From Paraburkholderia sp. (lineage in GTDB: Bacteria; Pseudomonadota; Gammaproteobacteria; Burkholderiales; Burkholderiaceae): a stretch of DNA of 64,000 nt. The translations under genes and the position numbers were made by a program. The DNA lies in the NCBI GenBank assembly GCA_004322045.1, contig SCRN01000034.1, positions 248,001 to 312,000 on the forward strand. The letters are read 5' to 3'. Within the stretch, counting starts at the first letter, position 1, and each line of letters begins with the position of its first letter. This document shows, in pieces, positions 10,047 through 20,362 of the stretch. The notes under the pieces were generated by a model that saw nothing but the letters and a program-made list of their open reading frames with translations, did not search any database and was not told the origin of the DNA.

Positions 10047-11502
10047 CGCTCAAATCGTGTTCATCGTGCTCGGCATGCCGCTCTTGGCGGCCGGATGCTT
10101 GGCATGCGTGCGGCCGAGCTCTGCCGCGCGCAGCTTGAACGTCGGCTTCAGCCTCCTGACGTTCGCGGCGACGCTCGTGCTCGCCGCGCGCACCGTCGAA
10201 CACGGGCCGTCATTCGCGTTCGGGCACGCCTTCTTCGTCGATCCGCTCAACGTATATCTGGTTGCGCTGACAGCGTTCGTTGGCTGGACGACATCGCTGT
10301 TCTCGCGGCCGTACATGCAAGTCGAGGAAGCCCGCGGCCGGATGACGCCCGCGCGAATGCGGCTTTATCACAGCATGTATCAACTCTTCATGTTCGCGAT
10401 GCTGCTCGCGCTCTTGACCAACAATCTTGGCGTGCTGTGGGTCGCGATGGAGGCCGCAACGCTCGCGACCGTGCTGCTGGTGAGCGTCTACCGGACCGCC
10501 GCGAGTCTCGAGGCGGCATGGAAGTACTTCATCCTGTGCGGCGTCGGCATCGCACAGGCGCTGTTCGGCACGATCCTGCTATACCTTGCGGCGAGCCGGC
10601 AACTCACCGACGGCGATGCGCTACTGTGGACGAGCCTAGCCGCGGTCAAGGCGCAGCTCGATCCGACGATCGTTTCAATCGCGTTCGTGTTCCTGCTCGT
10701 CGGTTACGGCACCAAGGTCGGACTCGTGCCGATGCACAGCTGGTTGCCGGATGCGCATGCCGAAGGTCCGACGCCGATTTCGGCGGTGTTGTCCGGCTTG
10801 CTGCTGAACGTCGCGCTGTACGCGGTGCTGCGCTGCAAGGTCCTCGCCGACGGCGCGCTCGGCAACGGCCTACCGGGGCGACTGCTGGTCGGGTTCGGGC
10901 TCGTGTCGGTGCTGGTCGCGTCGTTCTCCCTATTTCGACAGAAGGACGTCAAGCGACTGTTCTCGTATTCGTCGATCGAACACATGGGGATGATGACGTT
11001 CGCGTTCGGGCTCGGCGGACCGGTCGCGACGTTCGCCGGACTATTGCATATGACGGTGCACTCGCTCGTCAAGTCGGCGATCTTCTTCGCAGTCGGCCAC
11101 GCCGTGCAGAAAGCGGGAACGCAAGCGATCGAGGGCATCCGCGGGCTGCTGCAGGTCAGCCCGACGGTCGGCTGGGGATTGATGCTCGGCACGCTCGCGA
11201 TTCTCGGCCTGCCGCCGTTTGGCGTGTTCGCAAGCGAGTTCCTGATCTTGACGACGGCGATGAACACGCTACCGTGGACCGCACCGTTTCTGCTGCTCGG
11301 GCTCGCTGTAGCGTTCGCGGCGATCTTCGCGCGCGTGCAGCGGATGGTGTTCGGTGCCGCGACGACGGCCAAGCCGCTCGCGTACCGGCCAGCGCTGCTG
11401 CCGGTGTTCGCCCATCTGGGGATCGGCCTGATGCTCGGCCTTTACGTGCCGCCCTATCTGGCGACGTGGTATCGCCAGGCTGCAACGATGCTGGCGGGGT
11501 AG
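10039..11502 (+). CDS. hyfF: Hydrogenase-4 component F-like antiporter subunit (HyfF/NuoN family)
   Basis: A 487-residue second antiporter-like subunit. Motifs match the family: W-V-A-M-E-A-A-T-L-A (channel Glu), T-K-V-G-L-V-P-M-H-S-W-L-P-D-A-H and S-Y-S-S-I-E-H-M-G. With HyfB it gives the complex two antiporter-type subunits; E. coli Hyf also has HyfD, which is absent here. It overlaps hyfE by 8 bases and is 3 bases from hyfG. Confidence 0.88.
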   Translation: MNNAQIVFIVLGMPLLAAGCLACVRPSSAARSLNVGFSLLTFAATLVLAARTVEHGPSFAFGHAFFVDPLNVYLVALTAFVGWTTSLFSRPYMQVEEARGRMTPARMRLYHSMYQLFMFAMLLALLTNNLGVLWVAMEAATLATVLLVSVYRTAASLEAAWKYFILCGVGIAQALFGTILLYLAASRQLTDGDALLWTSLAAVKAQLDPTIVSIAFVFLLVGYGTKVGLVPMHSWLPDAHAEGPTPISAVLSGLLLNVALYAVLRCKVLADGALGNGLPGRLLVGFGLVSVLVASFSLFRQKDVKRLFSYSSIEHMGMMTFAFGLGGPVATFAGLLHMTVHSLVKSAIFFAVGHAVQKAGTQAIEGIRGLLQVSPTVGWGLMLGTLAILGLPPFGVFASEFLILTTAMNTLPWTAPFLLLGLAVAFAAIFARVQRMVFGAATTAKPLAYRPALLPVFAHLGIGLMLGLYVPPYLATWYRQAATMLAG

Positions 11503-11505
11503 ACA

Positions 11506-13068
11506 ATGCGACTCGATTCGATGCAGCTCCACGGTTCGGCACGGCTTGCGCAAGGCACGGGTCGGATCCCTGCGATCGTGACCGAGGTCGGCGAAGTGGA
11601 GTGGGTTCAGATCGCGCACGCGGCGCGGTCGGGACAAAGCCGGCTCGTTGCGATGTGGGGCGGCGAGGCGCCGGATGGCGTATTGTCGGTAAACGCGGCG
11701 TATGAATGCGAGGACGGCATCCTATGGGTACGTCGCGCGACAGGCGACATGCCGGGGCCCGAAGGGGATTTCCCCGATCTGGCCGCGGTTTTTCCGTATG
11801 CAGCACGCATGCAGCGGGCGATTTTTGATCTGACGGGCCTGCGTGCGCGTGGGGCCCAGGACACTCGCCCGTGGCTTAATCACGGAAACTGGCCCGCCGA
11901 TTACTTCCCGCTGCGGAAACAGGCGGCGGGCAACGAACGATTCGAGTCGAACGAGGCGGATTATCCGTTCGTGCGGGTGGCCGGCGATGGCGTGCACGAG
12001 ATCGCCGTCGGACCCATTCACGCCGGCACGATCGAGCCGGGCCATTTCCGGTTTTCGGTCGTCGGCGAGAAGGTGCTGCGTCTCGAAGAGCGCCTCGGCT
12101 ACGCGCATCGCGGTGTCGAACGACTGTTCGAGCGCACACCTGCCTCGCAAGGCCACCGGGTCGCCGGCCGGATCGCCGGCGATTCGACGGTGGCGTTCTC
12201 GTGGGCCTACTGCATGGCGCTCGAGCAGGCGTGCGATATCGCATTGTCCAAGCGTGCGCTGTATTTGCGTGCGCTCCTGCTCGAGTGCGAGCGCGTCGCC
12301 AACCATCTGGGCGACTTGGGCGGAATCGGCAACGACGCCGGTTTCGGATTCGGTCTCGCGCAATTCTCGCGGTTCAAGGAGGACTGGATACGGACGAACG
12401 CTCGGGCATTCGGGCATCGCTACCTGATGGATCGGATTGTGCCGGGGGGCGTGGCAGTCGATCTTTCTTCCGAGCACGCGGCCAAGTTGTCGGCTCAGTG
12501 CGAACGCATCGAGCGCGACGTCCACGCGATGCGGCAAATTTACGACGATCAGTCGGGCCTGCAGGACCGCTTTCTCGGCACCGGCCGATTGACTCCCGAT
12601 GTCGTCGAGTATTTCGGTGTGCGTGGCATGGCGGCCCGCGCCAGTGGCGGGGCGTTTGACCTGCGCGCCCACCTGCAAGCGGCCCCGTATGGCGAGCTCG
12701 CCGTCAAAATTGCGAGCGACGTCCGCGGTGACGTCGCTGCGCGCGTCGCCGTCCGCTTTTCCGAAATCGACGAATCGCTCCGTTTAATACGGTTGCTGCT
12801 GGCAAATCTTCCGCAGGGGCCGATCGTCGTCGACGTGACGCACGCGGCAGAGCGCTCCCTAGGGGTCGGCTGGGTCGAGGGCTGGCGCGGCGACGTGTTC
12901 GTTGCGCTGGAGACGGCCCCGGGTGACACGGTTGTCCGGTGTCATTGCCATGATCCGTCGTGGCAAAACTGGCCGGCGCTCGAGCACGTGATCATCGGCA
13001 ACATCGTTCCCGATTTCCCGTTGATCAACAAGTCGTTCAATCTGAACTACGCGGGGCATGATCTCTAA
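11506..13068 (+). CDS. hyfG: Hydrogenase-4 large subunit-like protein (NuoC-NuoD fusion) lacking nickel ligands
   Basis: A 520-residue fusion of a NuoC-like N-terminal part (~1-140) and a NuoD/[NiFe] large-subunit part. Where true group 4 hydrogenases have R-I-C-G-x-C, this protein has R222-I-A-G-D-S-T, so both first-site cysteines are missing. The C-terminus ends F-N-L-N-Y-A-G-H-D-L, without the usual C-x-x-C nickel ligands. Such proteins belong to energy-converting hydrogenase-related (Ehr) complexes, which do not make H2 by nickel chemistry. No hydrogenase maturation genes or formate dehydrogenase are nearby. The symbol is used for homology only; the reaction is unknown. Confidence 0.85.
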   Translation: MRLDSMQLHGSARLAQGTGRIPAIVTEVGEVEWVQIAHAARSGQSRLVAMWGGEAPDGVLSVNAAYECEDGILWVRRATGDMPGPEGDFPDLAAVFPYAARMQRAIFDLTGLRARGAQDTRPWLNHGNWPADYFPLRKQAAGNERFESNEADYPFVRVAGDGVHEIAVGPIHAGTIEPGHFRFSVVGEKVLRLEERLGYAHRGVERLFERTPASQGHRVAGRIAGDSTVAFSWAYCMALEQACDIALSKRALYLRALLLECERVANHLGDLGGIGNDAGFGFGLAQFSRFKEDWIRTNARAFGHRYLMDRIVPGGVAVDLSSEHAAKLSAQCERIERDVHAMRQIYDDQSGLQDRFLGTGRLTPDVVEYFGVRGMAARASGGAFDLRAHLQAAPYGELAVKIASDVRGDVAARVAVRFSEIDESLRLIRLLLANLPQGPIVVDVTHAAERSLGVGWVEGWRGDVFVALETAPGDTVVRCHCHDPSWQNWPALEHVIIGNIVPDFPLINKSFNLNYAGHDL

Positions 13069-13610
13069 TGTGGCAACTCATTCGTCAGTTCGCGCGCACC
13101 GATTTTCCGGACGAAGCCGCGCCGGCGGCGGAAGACGCCTGGCGTCATGAGGAACAGCAGATCCGCCAGGATATTCTCGAACTGCTTGGACGGGCACTGT
13201 GCATTCGCCAGATCGACGCGGGTTCGTGCAATGGCTGCGAATTGGAAATTCACGCACTGAACAACCCGTACTACAACATCGAAGGGCTCGGCATCAAGTT
13301 CGTCGCGAGTCCGCGGCATGCGGACCTGTTGCTCGTGACCGGTCCCGTGACACTGAACATGCGGGCAGCCATGCTCGCTGCGTACGACGCGACGCCCGCC
13401 CCGAAGCTCGTGGTTGCAGCAGGCGAATGCGCGTGTACGGGCGGCATCTTTGCCGGCAGCTATGCGGTGTGTGGTCCAGTCTCGTCGATCCTACCGATCG
13501 ACGTCACGATTCCGGGATGTCCGCCGCCGCCAAGCGATCTTCTGCGCGGCATTTTGACGGCTTGCCGATTACGCCAAGACCGAGGCAACCATGGCAGCGA
13601 AGCGACCTGA
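13068..13610 (+). CDS. hyfI: Hydrogenase-4 small subunit-like [4Fe-4S] protein (HyfI/NuoB family)
   Basis: A 180-residue protein of the complex I 20-kDa (PSST/NuoB) family. The cluster ligands look intact: C54-N-G-C57, G-E-C121-A-C-T-G-G and P-G-C151-P-P, so one tetranuclear N2-type cluster can be held although the partner subunit lacks nickel ligands. The start ATG shares its A with the stop of hyfG. It is the last gene of the operon; no HyfA- or HyfH-type ferredoxin follows, so the electron donor is not encoded here. Confidence 0.87.
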   Translation: MWQLIRQFARTDFPDEAAPAAEDAWRHEEQQIRQDILELLGRALCIRQIDAGSCNGCELEIHALNNPYYNIEGLGIKFVASPRHADLLLVTGPVTLNMRAAMLAAYDATPAPKLVVAAGECACTGGIFAGSYAVCGPVSSILPIDVTIPGCPPPPSDLLRGILTACRLRQDRGNHGSEAT

Positions 13611-13797
13611 CATCGAGCCCCCCACACCACTGCACTGGTAACTGAAGTAACTGAAAAACAAGCGCTGTTCGCGACGATGCATACTTCGGCGAGACATTGA
13701 GTGAGCGCGATGCGCGCAGTGCGCTACGCGGCGATGGGCCGCGGCATATCCGGCCGTTTGGTACCATGCAGCCTTTTCAGACCAGGCTGAGCGCAGC

Positions 13798-16374
13798 GTG
13801 ACGCACCGACTCATAACGACCGTCCGGGATTCATGCATCACATGGGCGCGCCGCATGCGGCATCCGACCCGCCGTGGCGTGCTGTTCGCGCTCGCCACGC
13901 CACCCGCTCTCGTCGTGCTGTACGTGCTCGTGCTGATTCCGTTCACGCCGAGCATCAGCGACATCCGCAAGGCGCGCGTCGATCGCCCGGCGCAAATCCT
14001 CTCGGCCGACGGGAAGCTGCTGACCGAATTCAAGCCAGCGAACCGCGAATGGGTCACGCTCAAGCAGATTTCGCCGCACATGGTCGATGCGCTGATTTCG
14101 ACCGAGGACCATCGCTTCTACGCGCACCACGGCATCGACTGGAAACGCACTGCCGCCGCGGCGTTGCACACTTTTCATGGCGACCGCCAGGGCGGCTCGA
14201 CGATCACCCAGCAACTCGCGCGCAACCTGTACCCCGATGAAGTGGGCCGCGCGCCGACGCTCACACGCAAGATCAAGGAAGCGATCACCGCGGAAAAGAT
14301 CGAGATGGCCTATAGCAAGGACCAGATTCTCGAAACGTACTTGAACACGGTGCCGTTTCTGTACAACGCCTATGGCGTGGAGATGGCCGCACGCACCTAT
14401 TTCAGCAAGTCGGCCGCGGAGCTCGACATTCTCGAAGCCGCGACGCTCACGGGCATGTTGAAAGGCAACAGCTACTACAACCCGGTGCTCAACCCAGAAC
14501 GCGCGCTGCAGCGGCGCAATACGGTGCTCGCGCAGATGGTCAAGTACGGGCGTCTGAGCCCCGCCGCCTACGACAAGCTCAAGGTCAAGCCGCTAGCCGT
14601 CGATTTCGAGCGTCAAGTCGAGCCGCCCGGCCCCGCGCCGCATTTCGCGCAGCAATTGCGCAAGTGGCTGATCGGTTGGGCCGATGCGAACGACTACAAC
14701 GTCTATTCCGACGGCCTGATCGTTCATACGACGATCGATTCGCGCCTGCAGGCGATGGCCACTGCAGCCGTCGCTCTGCAGGGCAGAGCCTTGCAATCGA
14801 TTGCCAACGGTCAATGGAGCGGCCGTGCAGGTTGCTCGCCGGCGAACGATCTATTCAGGACGTTCATGCGCGAATCGCCCGAATATCGCAGCGCGCGCGC
14901 CGCGGGTCAGAGCGACGAGGCTGCGTTGAAACAGCTCGGCGCCGACCGCGGCTTCATGCGCACCCTATGTCATGACAAAACCCAGGTGCAGGCGGGGTTT
15001 CTCGCGATCGACCCGCGCAGCGGCGCCATCGAGGCCTGGGTCGGCAGCCGCGACTTCGAGGAAGAGCCGTTCGACCACGTGCAACAGGCGCGGCGCCAGC
15101 CCGGCTCCACGTTCAAGCCGTTCGTCTACGGCGCGGCGTTCGCGGCCGGGGCCAAGCCGACGGATACCTTCATCGATCAACCGGTCGAGATTGCGCTCAA
15201 GGGCGGCGAGATCTGGCGTCCGGACGACGACGTCCCGCCAAGCGGCAAGCCGATGACGCTGCGCGATGCGCTCGCCTACTCGCGCAACCGGATCACAGCG
15301 CAGTTGATCGAGCAGATCGGCGCCGAGCGTGTCGCGCGCCTCGCGCGAGCAATGGGCGTGCGCGACAGCAAGCTCGACCCGGTACCCTCGCTCGCGCTCG
15401 GCACGAGCCCGGTGACGGTCAAAGAAATGGTGTCGGCCTATGCCACCATTGCGAACGACGGCGCATATCTCGAGCCGCGCATGGTGACGAGCATCGAGGA
15501 TCACGACGGCCGCGTGCTTGCGCAGTTCGCGCCGGCCGCGCCGGAACAGGCGTTGCCGGTCGCGGCCGATCGCACGTTGATCGACGTCATGCGCGATGTC
15601 GTCAACCGCGGGACGGGCGCGGCCATTCGCTCGCGCTACGGGATTCGCGCCGACGTGGCGGGCAAGACCGGCACGACCCAGGGCAACACCGACGGCTGGT
15701 TCATTTTGATGCACCCGCAACTCGTTGCCGGCGCCTGGGTGGGCTTCGACGATGGCCGCGTCACGCTCGCCGGCAATTACTGGGGTGAAGGCGCGCACAG
15801 CGCGCTGCCGATCGTCGGCGACTTCTATCAACGGGCGCTGCGTGCGCGCGTGATCGATGCGCGCGTGCGCTTCGACACCGAGGTGCAGCCAGGCACCTTC
15901 GCTGTATTCCGTGACAAGCTGCGGGCGTGGATGGCATGGCTGTCCGGTTCGAAGCCGCAAACGCAAACGCAAGCGCCGGCGCATCGAACGCCGCCGGCCG
16001 TGAAACCGGCGGCGCCGGCGTCCGAGCCTGCACCGGCTTCGGAAGCCGTGCCCGGTTCGGCGGCTTCGGCGGCTTCCGCATCGCAAGCGCCCGCAGCGGC
16101 GTCGCCGGCGTCCCTGCCACCGCTGATCGGCACGCCTGCGAGCGGCGCGGCAGCGGCGGCACCGGCAGCGGCGCCGCCGAGCACGCCCGCTTCCGGGGCT
16201 GCGGTCGGCGCCGCGCCACAGGTCGCACCGACGCTCCTGCCCCCGCCCTCGGGCGCACACACGGGCGCAACGCAACGTGAGGGCGGCGGTTTTCCGCCTG
16301 CGGGCGCGGGCTCCTCGCCGACCCCGACGCCCGACATTCCTCAAACGACGCCGCCGGGAGCCGATTCGCAATAA
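13798..16374 (+). CDS. Class A penicillin-binding protein (PBP1A-type glycosyltransferase/transpeptidase)
   Basis: An 858-residue bifunctional cell-wall synthase. One membrane anchor lies at ~29-48. The GT51 domain shows E103-D-H-R-F-Y and G-G-S-T-I-T-Q-Q-L-A-R-N. The transpeptidase domain shows S437-T-F-K, S-R-N near 495 and K-T-G-T-T near 623, so all active-site motifs are present. The last ~140 residues are a Pro/Ala-rich, low-complexity periplasmic tail. The start is a GTG at 13798; an ATG at 13855 is an alternative that would shorten only the cytoplasmic tail. It stands alone after the hyf-like operon. Confidence 0.88.
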   Translation: MTHRLITTVRDSCITWARRMRHPTRRGVLFALATPPALVVLYVLVLIPFTPSISDIRKARVDRPAQILSADGKLLTEFKPANREWVTLKQISPHMVDALISTEDHRFYAHHGIDWKRTAAAALHTFHGDRQGGSTITQQLARNLYPDEVGRAPTLTRKIKEAITAEKIEMAYSKDQILETYLNTVPFLYNAYGVEMAARTYFSKSAAELDILEAATLTGMLKGNSYYNPVLNPERALQRRNTVLAQMVKYGRLSPAAYDKLKVKPLAVDFERQVEPPGPAPHFAQQLRKWLIGWADANDYNVYSDGLIVHTTIDSRLQAMATAAVALQGRALQSIANGQWSGRAGCSPANDLFRTFMRESPEYRSARAAGQSDEAALKQLGADRGFMRTLCHDKTQVQAGFLAIDPRSGAIEAWVGSRDFEEEPFDHVQQARRQPGSTFKPFVYGAAFAAGAKPTDTFIDQPVEIALKGGEIWRPDDDVPPSGKPMTLRDALAYSRNRITAQLIEQIGAERVARLARAMGVRDSKLDPVPSLALGTSPVTVKEMVSAYATIANDGAYLEPRMVTSIEDHDGRVLAQFAPAAPEQALPVAADRTLIDVMRDVVNRGTGAAIRSRYGIRADVAGKTGTTQGNTDGWFILMHPQLVAGAWVGFDDGRVTLAGNYWGEGAHSALPIVGDFYQRALRARVIDARVRFDTEVQPGTFAVFRDKLRAWMAWLSGSKPQTQTQAPAHRTPPAVKPAAPASEPAPASEAVPGSAASAASASQAPAAASPASLPPLIGTPASGAAAAAPAAAPPSTPASGAAVGAAPQVAPTLLPPPSGAHTGATQREGGGFPPAGAGSSPTPTPDIPQTTPPGADSQ

Positions 16375-16459
16375 ACCGGACCGCCGCGAGCGAGCTTTTC
16401 GCCATGCCACTAGAATGGCTGCTTTGCGGGTAAACACCGCTTGGCTACGGCGAACGAGA

Positions 16460-17686
16460 ATGCAACGGATTGAAGCGGCAAAGAACAAGACGGCGTGGGT
16501 GCTTTTTGCCCTGGCGGTAGGGGGCTTCGCGATCGGCACGACCGAGTTCGCGACGATGAGCGTCTTGCCGCTGTTCGCGCAAGGCCTCGGTATCAGCGCA
16601 CCCGTGGCCGGCCATGTGATCAGCGCGTACGCATTGGGCGTGGTGGTCGGCGCGCCCGCGCTGGCCGTGCTCGGTGCAAGGCTCGACCGTCGGCATCTTC
16701 TGATCGCGCTGATGGCGCTGTTCGCCGTGGGCAACACGCTGAGCGCGCTCGCGCCGAGCTACGGCTGGATGCTCCTGTTCCGCTTCATCAGCGGCTTGCC
16801 GCATGGCGCTTATTTCGGCGTTGCGGCGCTCGTCGCAAGTTCGCTCGTGCCCGAGAACCGGCGCACGGTCGCCGTCGGCCGCATGTTTCTGGGGCTCACG
16901 GTCGCCACGATCATCGGCGTGCCGTTCGCGAACTGGCTCGGTCATGCGATCGGTTGGCGCTGGAGCTTCGGTTTCGCGGCCCTGATGGGGGCGGTCACGA
17001 TGACCTGCGTGCGCTTGTGGGCGCCGTCCACGCCGGCCGCCGCCGACGCGAGCCCGCTGCGCGAATTGAGCGCATTGGGCCGCCCTCAGGTCTGGTACAC
17101 GCTCGGTATCGGCGCGGTCGGGTTCGGCGGCTTGTTTGCCGTCTATACCTACTTGGCCAACGTGCTCATGTCGGTCACCCACGCGTCGGTGGGCACGGCT
17201 TCGTTGGTGCTCAGCATCTTCGGGGTCGGGCTCACGGCGGGCAATCTCGTCGTGCCGATGTTCGCGGATCGCGCGTTGATGCGCACAGCCGGGCTCTTGC
17301 TGGTTTGGAGCGCGCTGACGCTGCTGGCCTTTCCGTTGGCGGCCGCGAATGTCTGGACGATTGCAGTCGACGTCTTCCTCATCGGGGTCGGCGGTGCGCT
17401 CGGCACCGTATTGCAGACACGTTTGATGGACGTCGCCGAGGATGCGCAAAGCCTCGCCGCTTCGTTGAATCACTCGGCATTCAACACCGCGAACGCGCTC
17501 GGGCCGTTCCTTGGCGGGCTCGCAATCGCAGGCGGCTTCGGCTGGACGTCGCCCGGCTGGGTCGGAGCGTTGCTGGCCGTAGCCGGCCTTGGCGTCTGGG
17601 CGATGGCGGGCTTCGCGCAGCGCAATGCCGATCGCAAGGCAGCGCGATTGGCCTGCGGCGCTTGCTTGGAAACGCAGGGGCGATAA
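16460..17686 (+). CDS. MFS transporter, AraJ/drug:H+ antiporter-1 type
   Basis: A 408-residue protein with 12 predicted membrane segments. The ATG at 16460 is chosen because it leads straight into the first helix, which carries the family sequence G-T-T-E-F near residue 30; the open frame upstream is basic and non-membrane. The loop G-A-R-L-D-R-R between helices 2 and 3 is the MFS motif A. Members export sugars, arabinose polymers or drugs; the substrate here is unknown. Its stop codon lies inside the A-run of the acnB terminator. Confidence 0.82.
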   Translation: MQRIEAAKNKTAWVLFALAVGGFAIGTTEFATMSVLPLFAQGLGISAPVAGHVISAYALGVVVGAPALAVLGARLDRRHLLIALMALFAVGNTLSALAPSYGWMLLFRFISGLPHGAYFGVAALVASSLVPENRRTVAVGRMFLGLTVATIIGVPFANWLGHAIGWRWSFGFAALMGAVTMTCVRLWAPSTPAAADASPLRELSALGRPQVWYTLGIGAVGFGGLFAVYTYLANVLMSVTHASVGTASLVLSIFGVGLTAGNLVVPMFADRALMRTAGLLLVWSALTLLAFPLAAANVWTIAVDVFLIGVGGALGTVLQTRLMDVAEDAQSLAASLNHSAFNTANALGPFLGGLAIAGGFGWTSPGWVGALLAVAGLGVWAMAGFAQRNADRKAARLACGACLETQGR

Positions 17687-17718
17687 AAAAAGCACCGTAG
17701 ACGTCTTGCCTACGGTGC
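17685..17718 (-). terminator. Rho-independent terminator of acnB
   Basis: On the minus strand, GCACCGTAG (17718-17710) pairs with CTACGGTGC (17700-17692) over a 9-base loop and is followed by seven T residues (17691-17685). It lies about 60 bases past the acnB stop. It overlaps the stop codon of the convergent MFS gene. Confidence 0.85.
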
Positions 17719-17776
17719 CATCACGTGACTTGCGAACGCTACGGCGCAAACGACACGCCGTAGTGGAGAGGCGCGC

Positions 17777-20362
17777 TTACAGCGTCACGGTGTCTGCCAC
17801 TTCCTTGAAGTCTTCGATCTGATCGAAGTTCATGTATTGGTAGATCTTGTCGCCGTTGGCGTTCAGCACGCCCATGTCGGCCATGTACTCCTCGCGGGTC
17901 GGAATGCGGCCCAAGCGCGAGCAGATCGCGGCCAGTTCCGCCGAGCCTAGATACACGTTCGTGTTCTTGCCCAAGCGGTTCGGGAAGTTGCGGGTCGACG
18001 TGGACATGACCGTCGCGCCTTCGCGCACTTGTGCCTGGTTGCCCATGCACAGCGAGCACCCCGGCATTTCGGTACGCGCGCCCGCTGTGCCGAACACCCC
18101 ATAGTGCCCCTCTTCGGTCAATTGCTTCTGATCCATCTTGGTCGGCGGCGCGACCCACAGCTTGACCGGGATGTCGCGCTTGCCTTCGAGCAACTTCGAC
18201 GCGGCGCGGAAGTGACCGATGTTGGTCATGCACGAGCCGATGAACACTTCGTCGATCTTGTTGCCGGCCACGTCCGACAGCGTCTTCACGTCGTCCGGAT
18301 CGTTCGGGCAGGCCACGATCGGCTCGTGGATGTCGGCCAAGTCGATCTCGATGACGGCCGCGTACTCGGCGTCCGCATCCGGCGACAATAGTTGCGGGTC
18401 GGCCAGCCACTGCTCCATTGCCTTGATGCGGCGCTGCAAGCTGCGCGGGTCCTGATAGCCCTGCGCGATCATCCACTTCAGCAGCGTGACGTTGCTGTTG
18501 AGGTATTCGATGATCGGCTCCTTGTTCAGGTGCACCGTGCAACCGGCGGCCGAGCGCTCGGCCGATGCATCGGACAACTCGAACGCTTGCTCGACCTTCA
18601 GATCGGGCAGGCCTTCGATTTCGAGAATGCGGCCCGAGAAGATGTTTTTCTTGCCTTGCTTGGCAACGGTCAGCATGCCTTGCTTGATGGCGTAGAGCGG
18701 GATCGCGTTGACCAAGTCGCGCAGGGTCACGCCCGGCTGCATCTTGCCCTTGAAGCGGACCAGCACCGATTCCGGCATATCGAGCGGCATGGTGCCCGTG
18801 GCGGCGGCAAAGGCAACCAAGCCGGAACCGGCCGGGAAGCTGATGCCGATCGGGAAGCGGGTGTGCGAATCGCCGCCCGTGCCCACGGTGTCGGGCAACA
18901 GCATGCGATTGAGCCACGAGTGGATCACGCCGTCGCCGGGACGCAGCGCGATGCCGCCGCGCGTGCTGATGAAGTCCGGCAACGTCCGATGAGTCTTCAC
19001 GTCGACAGGCTTCGGATAAGCAGCGGTGTGGCAGAACGACTGCATGACGAGATCGGCCGAGAAGCCGAGGCACGCGAGATCCTTCAGTTCGTCGCGCGTC
19101 ATCGGGCCGGTCGTGTCCTGCGAGCCGACCGACGTCATCTTCGGTTCGCAGTACGTGCCCGGGCGAACGCCCTGGCCTTCCGGCAGCCCGCAAGCGCGGC
19201 CGACCATCTTCTGGGCCAACGAGAAGCCTTTGCCGCTATCGGCAGGCTGCTGCGGGAGGCGGAACAGCGTGGACGACGGCAGGCCCAACGCTTCGCGCGC
19301 CTTGGCCGTCAAGCCGCGGCCGATGATCAGCGGAATGCGGCCGCCGGCGCGCACTTCGTCGAACAGCACATCGGACTTGACCTGAAACTGCGCGATCACC
19401 TCGCCGTTTTTCAGCGCCTTGCCTTCGTAGGGGCGCAGTTCGACCACGTCGCCCATTTCCATCTTCGATACGTCGAGTTCGATCGGCAATGCGCCGGCGT
19501 CTTCCATCGTGTTGTAGAAGATTGGCGCAATTTTGCCGCCCAGGCAGACGCCCCCGAAGCGCTTGTTCGGGATGAAGGGGATGTCTTCGCCCGTGAACCA
19601 CAGCACCGAATTGGTGGCGGACTTGCGCGAGGAGCCCGTGCCGACCACGTCGCCCACGTATGCGACCAGGTGGCCTTTTTCCTTCAACGACTCGATGAAC
19701 TTGACCGGACCGCGTTTGCCGTCTTCTTCCGGGGTGATGCCGGGACGGGCGTTCTTCAGCATGACCAGCGCATGCAGCGGGATGTCGGGCCGGGTGGTGG
19801 CGTCCGGGGCGGGCGAGAGATCGTCGGTATTGGTTTCGCCCGGGACCTTGAAAACGGTGACGGTCAGGCTTTGCGGCACTTCCGGACGGCTCGTGAACCA
19901 TTCGGCGTCGGCCCAGCTTTGCATCACGGCGCGGGCGTTCGCGTTGCCCTTATCGGCCAAGTCCTTGACGTCGTGGAATTGATCGAACATCAGCAGGGTT
20001 TTCTTCAGCGCATCAGCGGCCGTGACACCCACTTCGGCGTCCGCCAGCAGCTCGATCAGCGGCTGGATGTTGTAACCGCCGAGCATCGTGCCGAGCAGTT
20101 CGGTGGCGCGCGTGCGCGAGATCAGTGCGCAGACGGTCTCGCCTTTGGCGACCGCGGCCAGGAAGCCCGCCTTCACGCGAGCGGCCTCGTCGACACCGGC
20201 GGGCACGCGATGCGTGATCAGGTCGAGCAGCGTTTGCTCTTCGCCGGCGGGCGGTTTCATCAGCAGTTCGACCAGCTCGGCGGTCTGCTCGGCCGTCAGC
20301 GGGAGGGGAGGAATGCCGAGCGCGGCGCGTGCGGCTAGGTGAGCACGAAAGTTTTCAAGCAT
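17777..20362 (-). CDS. acnB: Bifunctional aconitate hydratase 2 / 2-methylisocitrate dehydratase
   Basis: An 861-residue AcnB, which interconverts citrate, cis-aconitate and isocitrate with a [4Fe-4S] cluster. The start at 20362 (M-L-E-N-F-R-A-H) gives the standard length; the frame stays open for 36 upstream codons that are not part of the family. The N-terminal HEAT-like domain comes first, as in AcnB and unlike AcnA. The cluster ligands lie in G-S-C-M-T-N and the C-S-L-C-M-G-N motif in the last third. It has its own terminator at 17685-17718 and is divergent from the outer-membrane transporter gene. Confidence 0.96.
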   Translation of the reverse strand: MLENFRAHLAARAALGIPPLPLTAEQTAELVELLMKPPAGEEQTLLDLITHRVPAGVDEAARVKAGFLAAVAKGETVCALISRTRATELLGTMLGGYNIQPLIELLADAEVGVTAADALKKTLLMFDQFHDVKDLADKGNANARAVMQSWADAEWFTSRPEVPQSLTVTVFKVPGETNTDDLSPAPDATTRPDIPLHALVMLKNARPGITPEEDGKRGPVKFIESLKEKGHLVAYVGDVVGTGSSRKSATNSVLWFTGEDIPFIPNKRFGGVCLGGKIAPIFYNTMEDAGALPIELDVSKMEMGDVVELRPYEGKALKNGEVIAQFQVKSDVLFDEVRAGGRIPLIIGRGLTAKAREALGLPSSTLFRLPQQPADSGKGFSLAQKMVGRACGLPEGQGVRPGTYCEPKMTSVGSQDTTGPMTRDELKDLACLGFSADLVMQSFCHTAAYPKPVDVKTHRTLPDFISTRGGIALRPGDGVIHSWLNRMLLPDTVGTGGDSHTRFPIGISFPAGSGLVAFAAATGTMPLDMPESVLVRFKGKMQPGVTLRDLVNAIPLYAIKQGMLTVAKQGKKNIFSGRILEIEGLPDLKVEQAFELSDASAERSAAGCTVHLNKEPIIEYLNSNVTLLKWMIAQGYQDPRSLQRRIKAMEQWLADPQLLSPDADAEYAAVIEIDLADIHEPIVACPNDPDDVKTLSDVAGNKIDEVFIGSCMTNIGHFRAASKLLEGKRDIPVKLWVAPPTKMDQKQLTEEGHYGVFGTAGARTEMPGCSLCMGNQAQVREGATVMSTSTRNFPNRLGKNTNVYLGSAELAAICSRLGRIPTREEYMADMGVLNANGDKIYQYMNFDQIEDFKEVADTVTL

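Noticed and set aside
11506-13610. Functional [NiFe] hydrogenase
   Set aside because: Both cysteine pairs needed to hold nickel are missing from the large subunit and no maturation genes are nearby.
14965-16737. 590-codon antisense frame over the penicillin-binding protein and MFS start
   Set aside because: No motif, extreme Arg content, and it spans two real genes on the other strand.
18392-20338. 648-codon open frame antisense to acnB
   Set aside because: Covered entirely by a clear AcnB with all cluster residues; composition is typical of an antisense frame.
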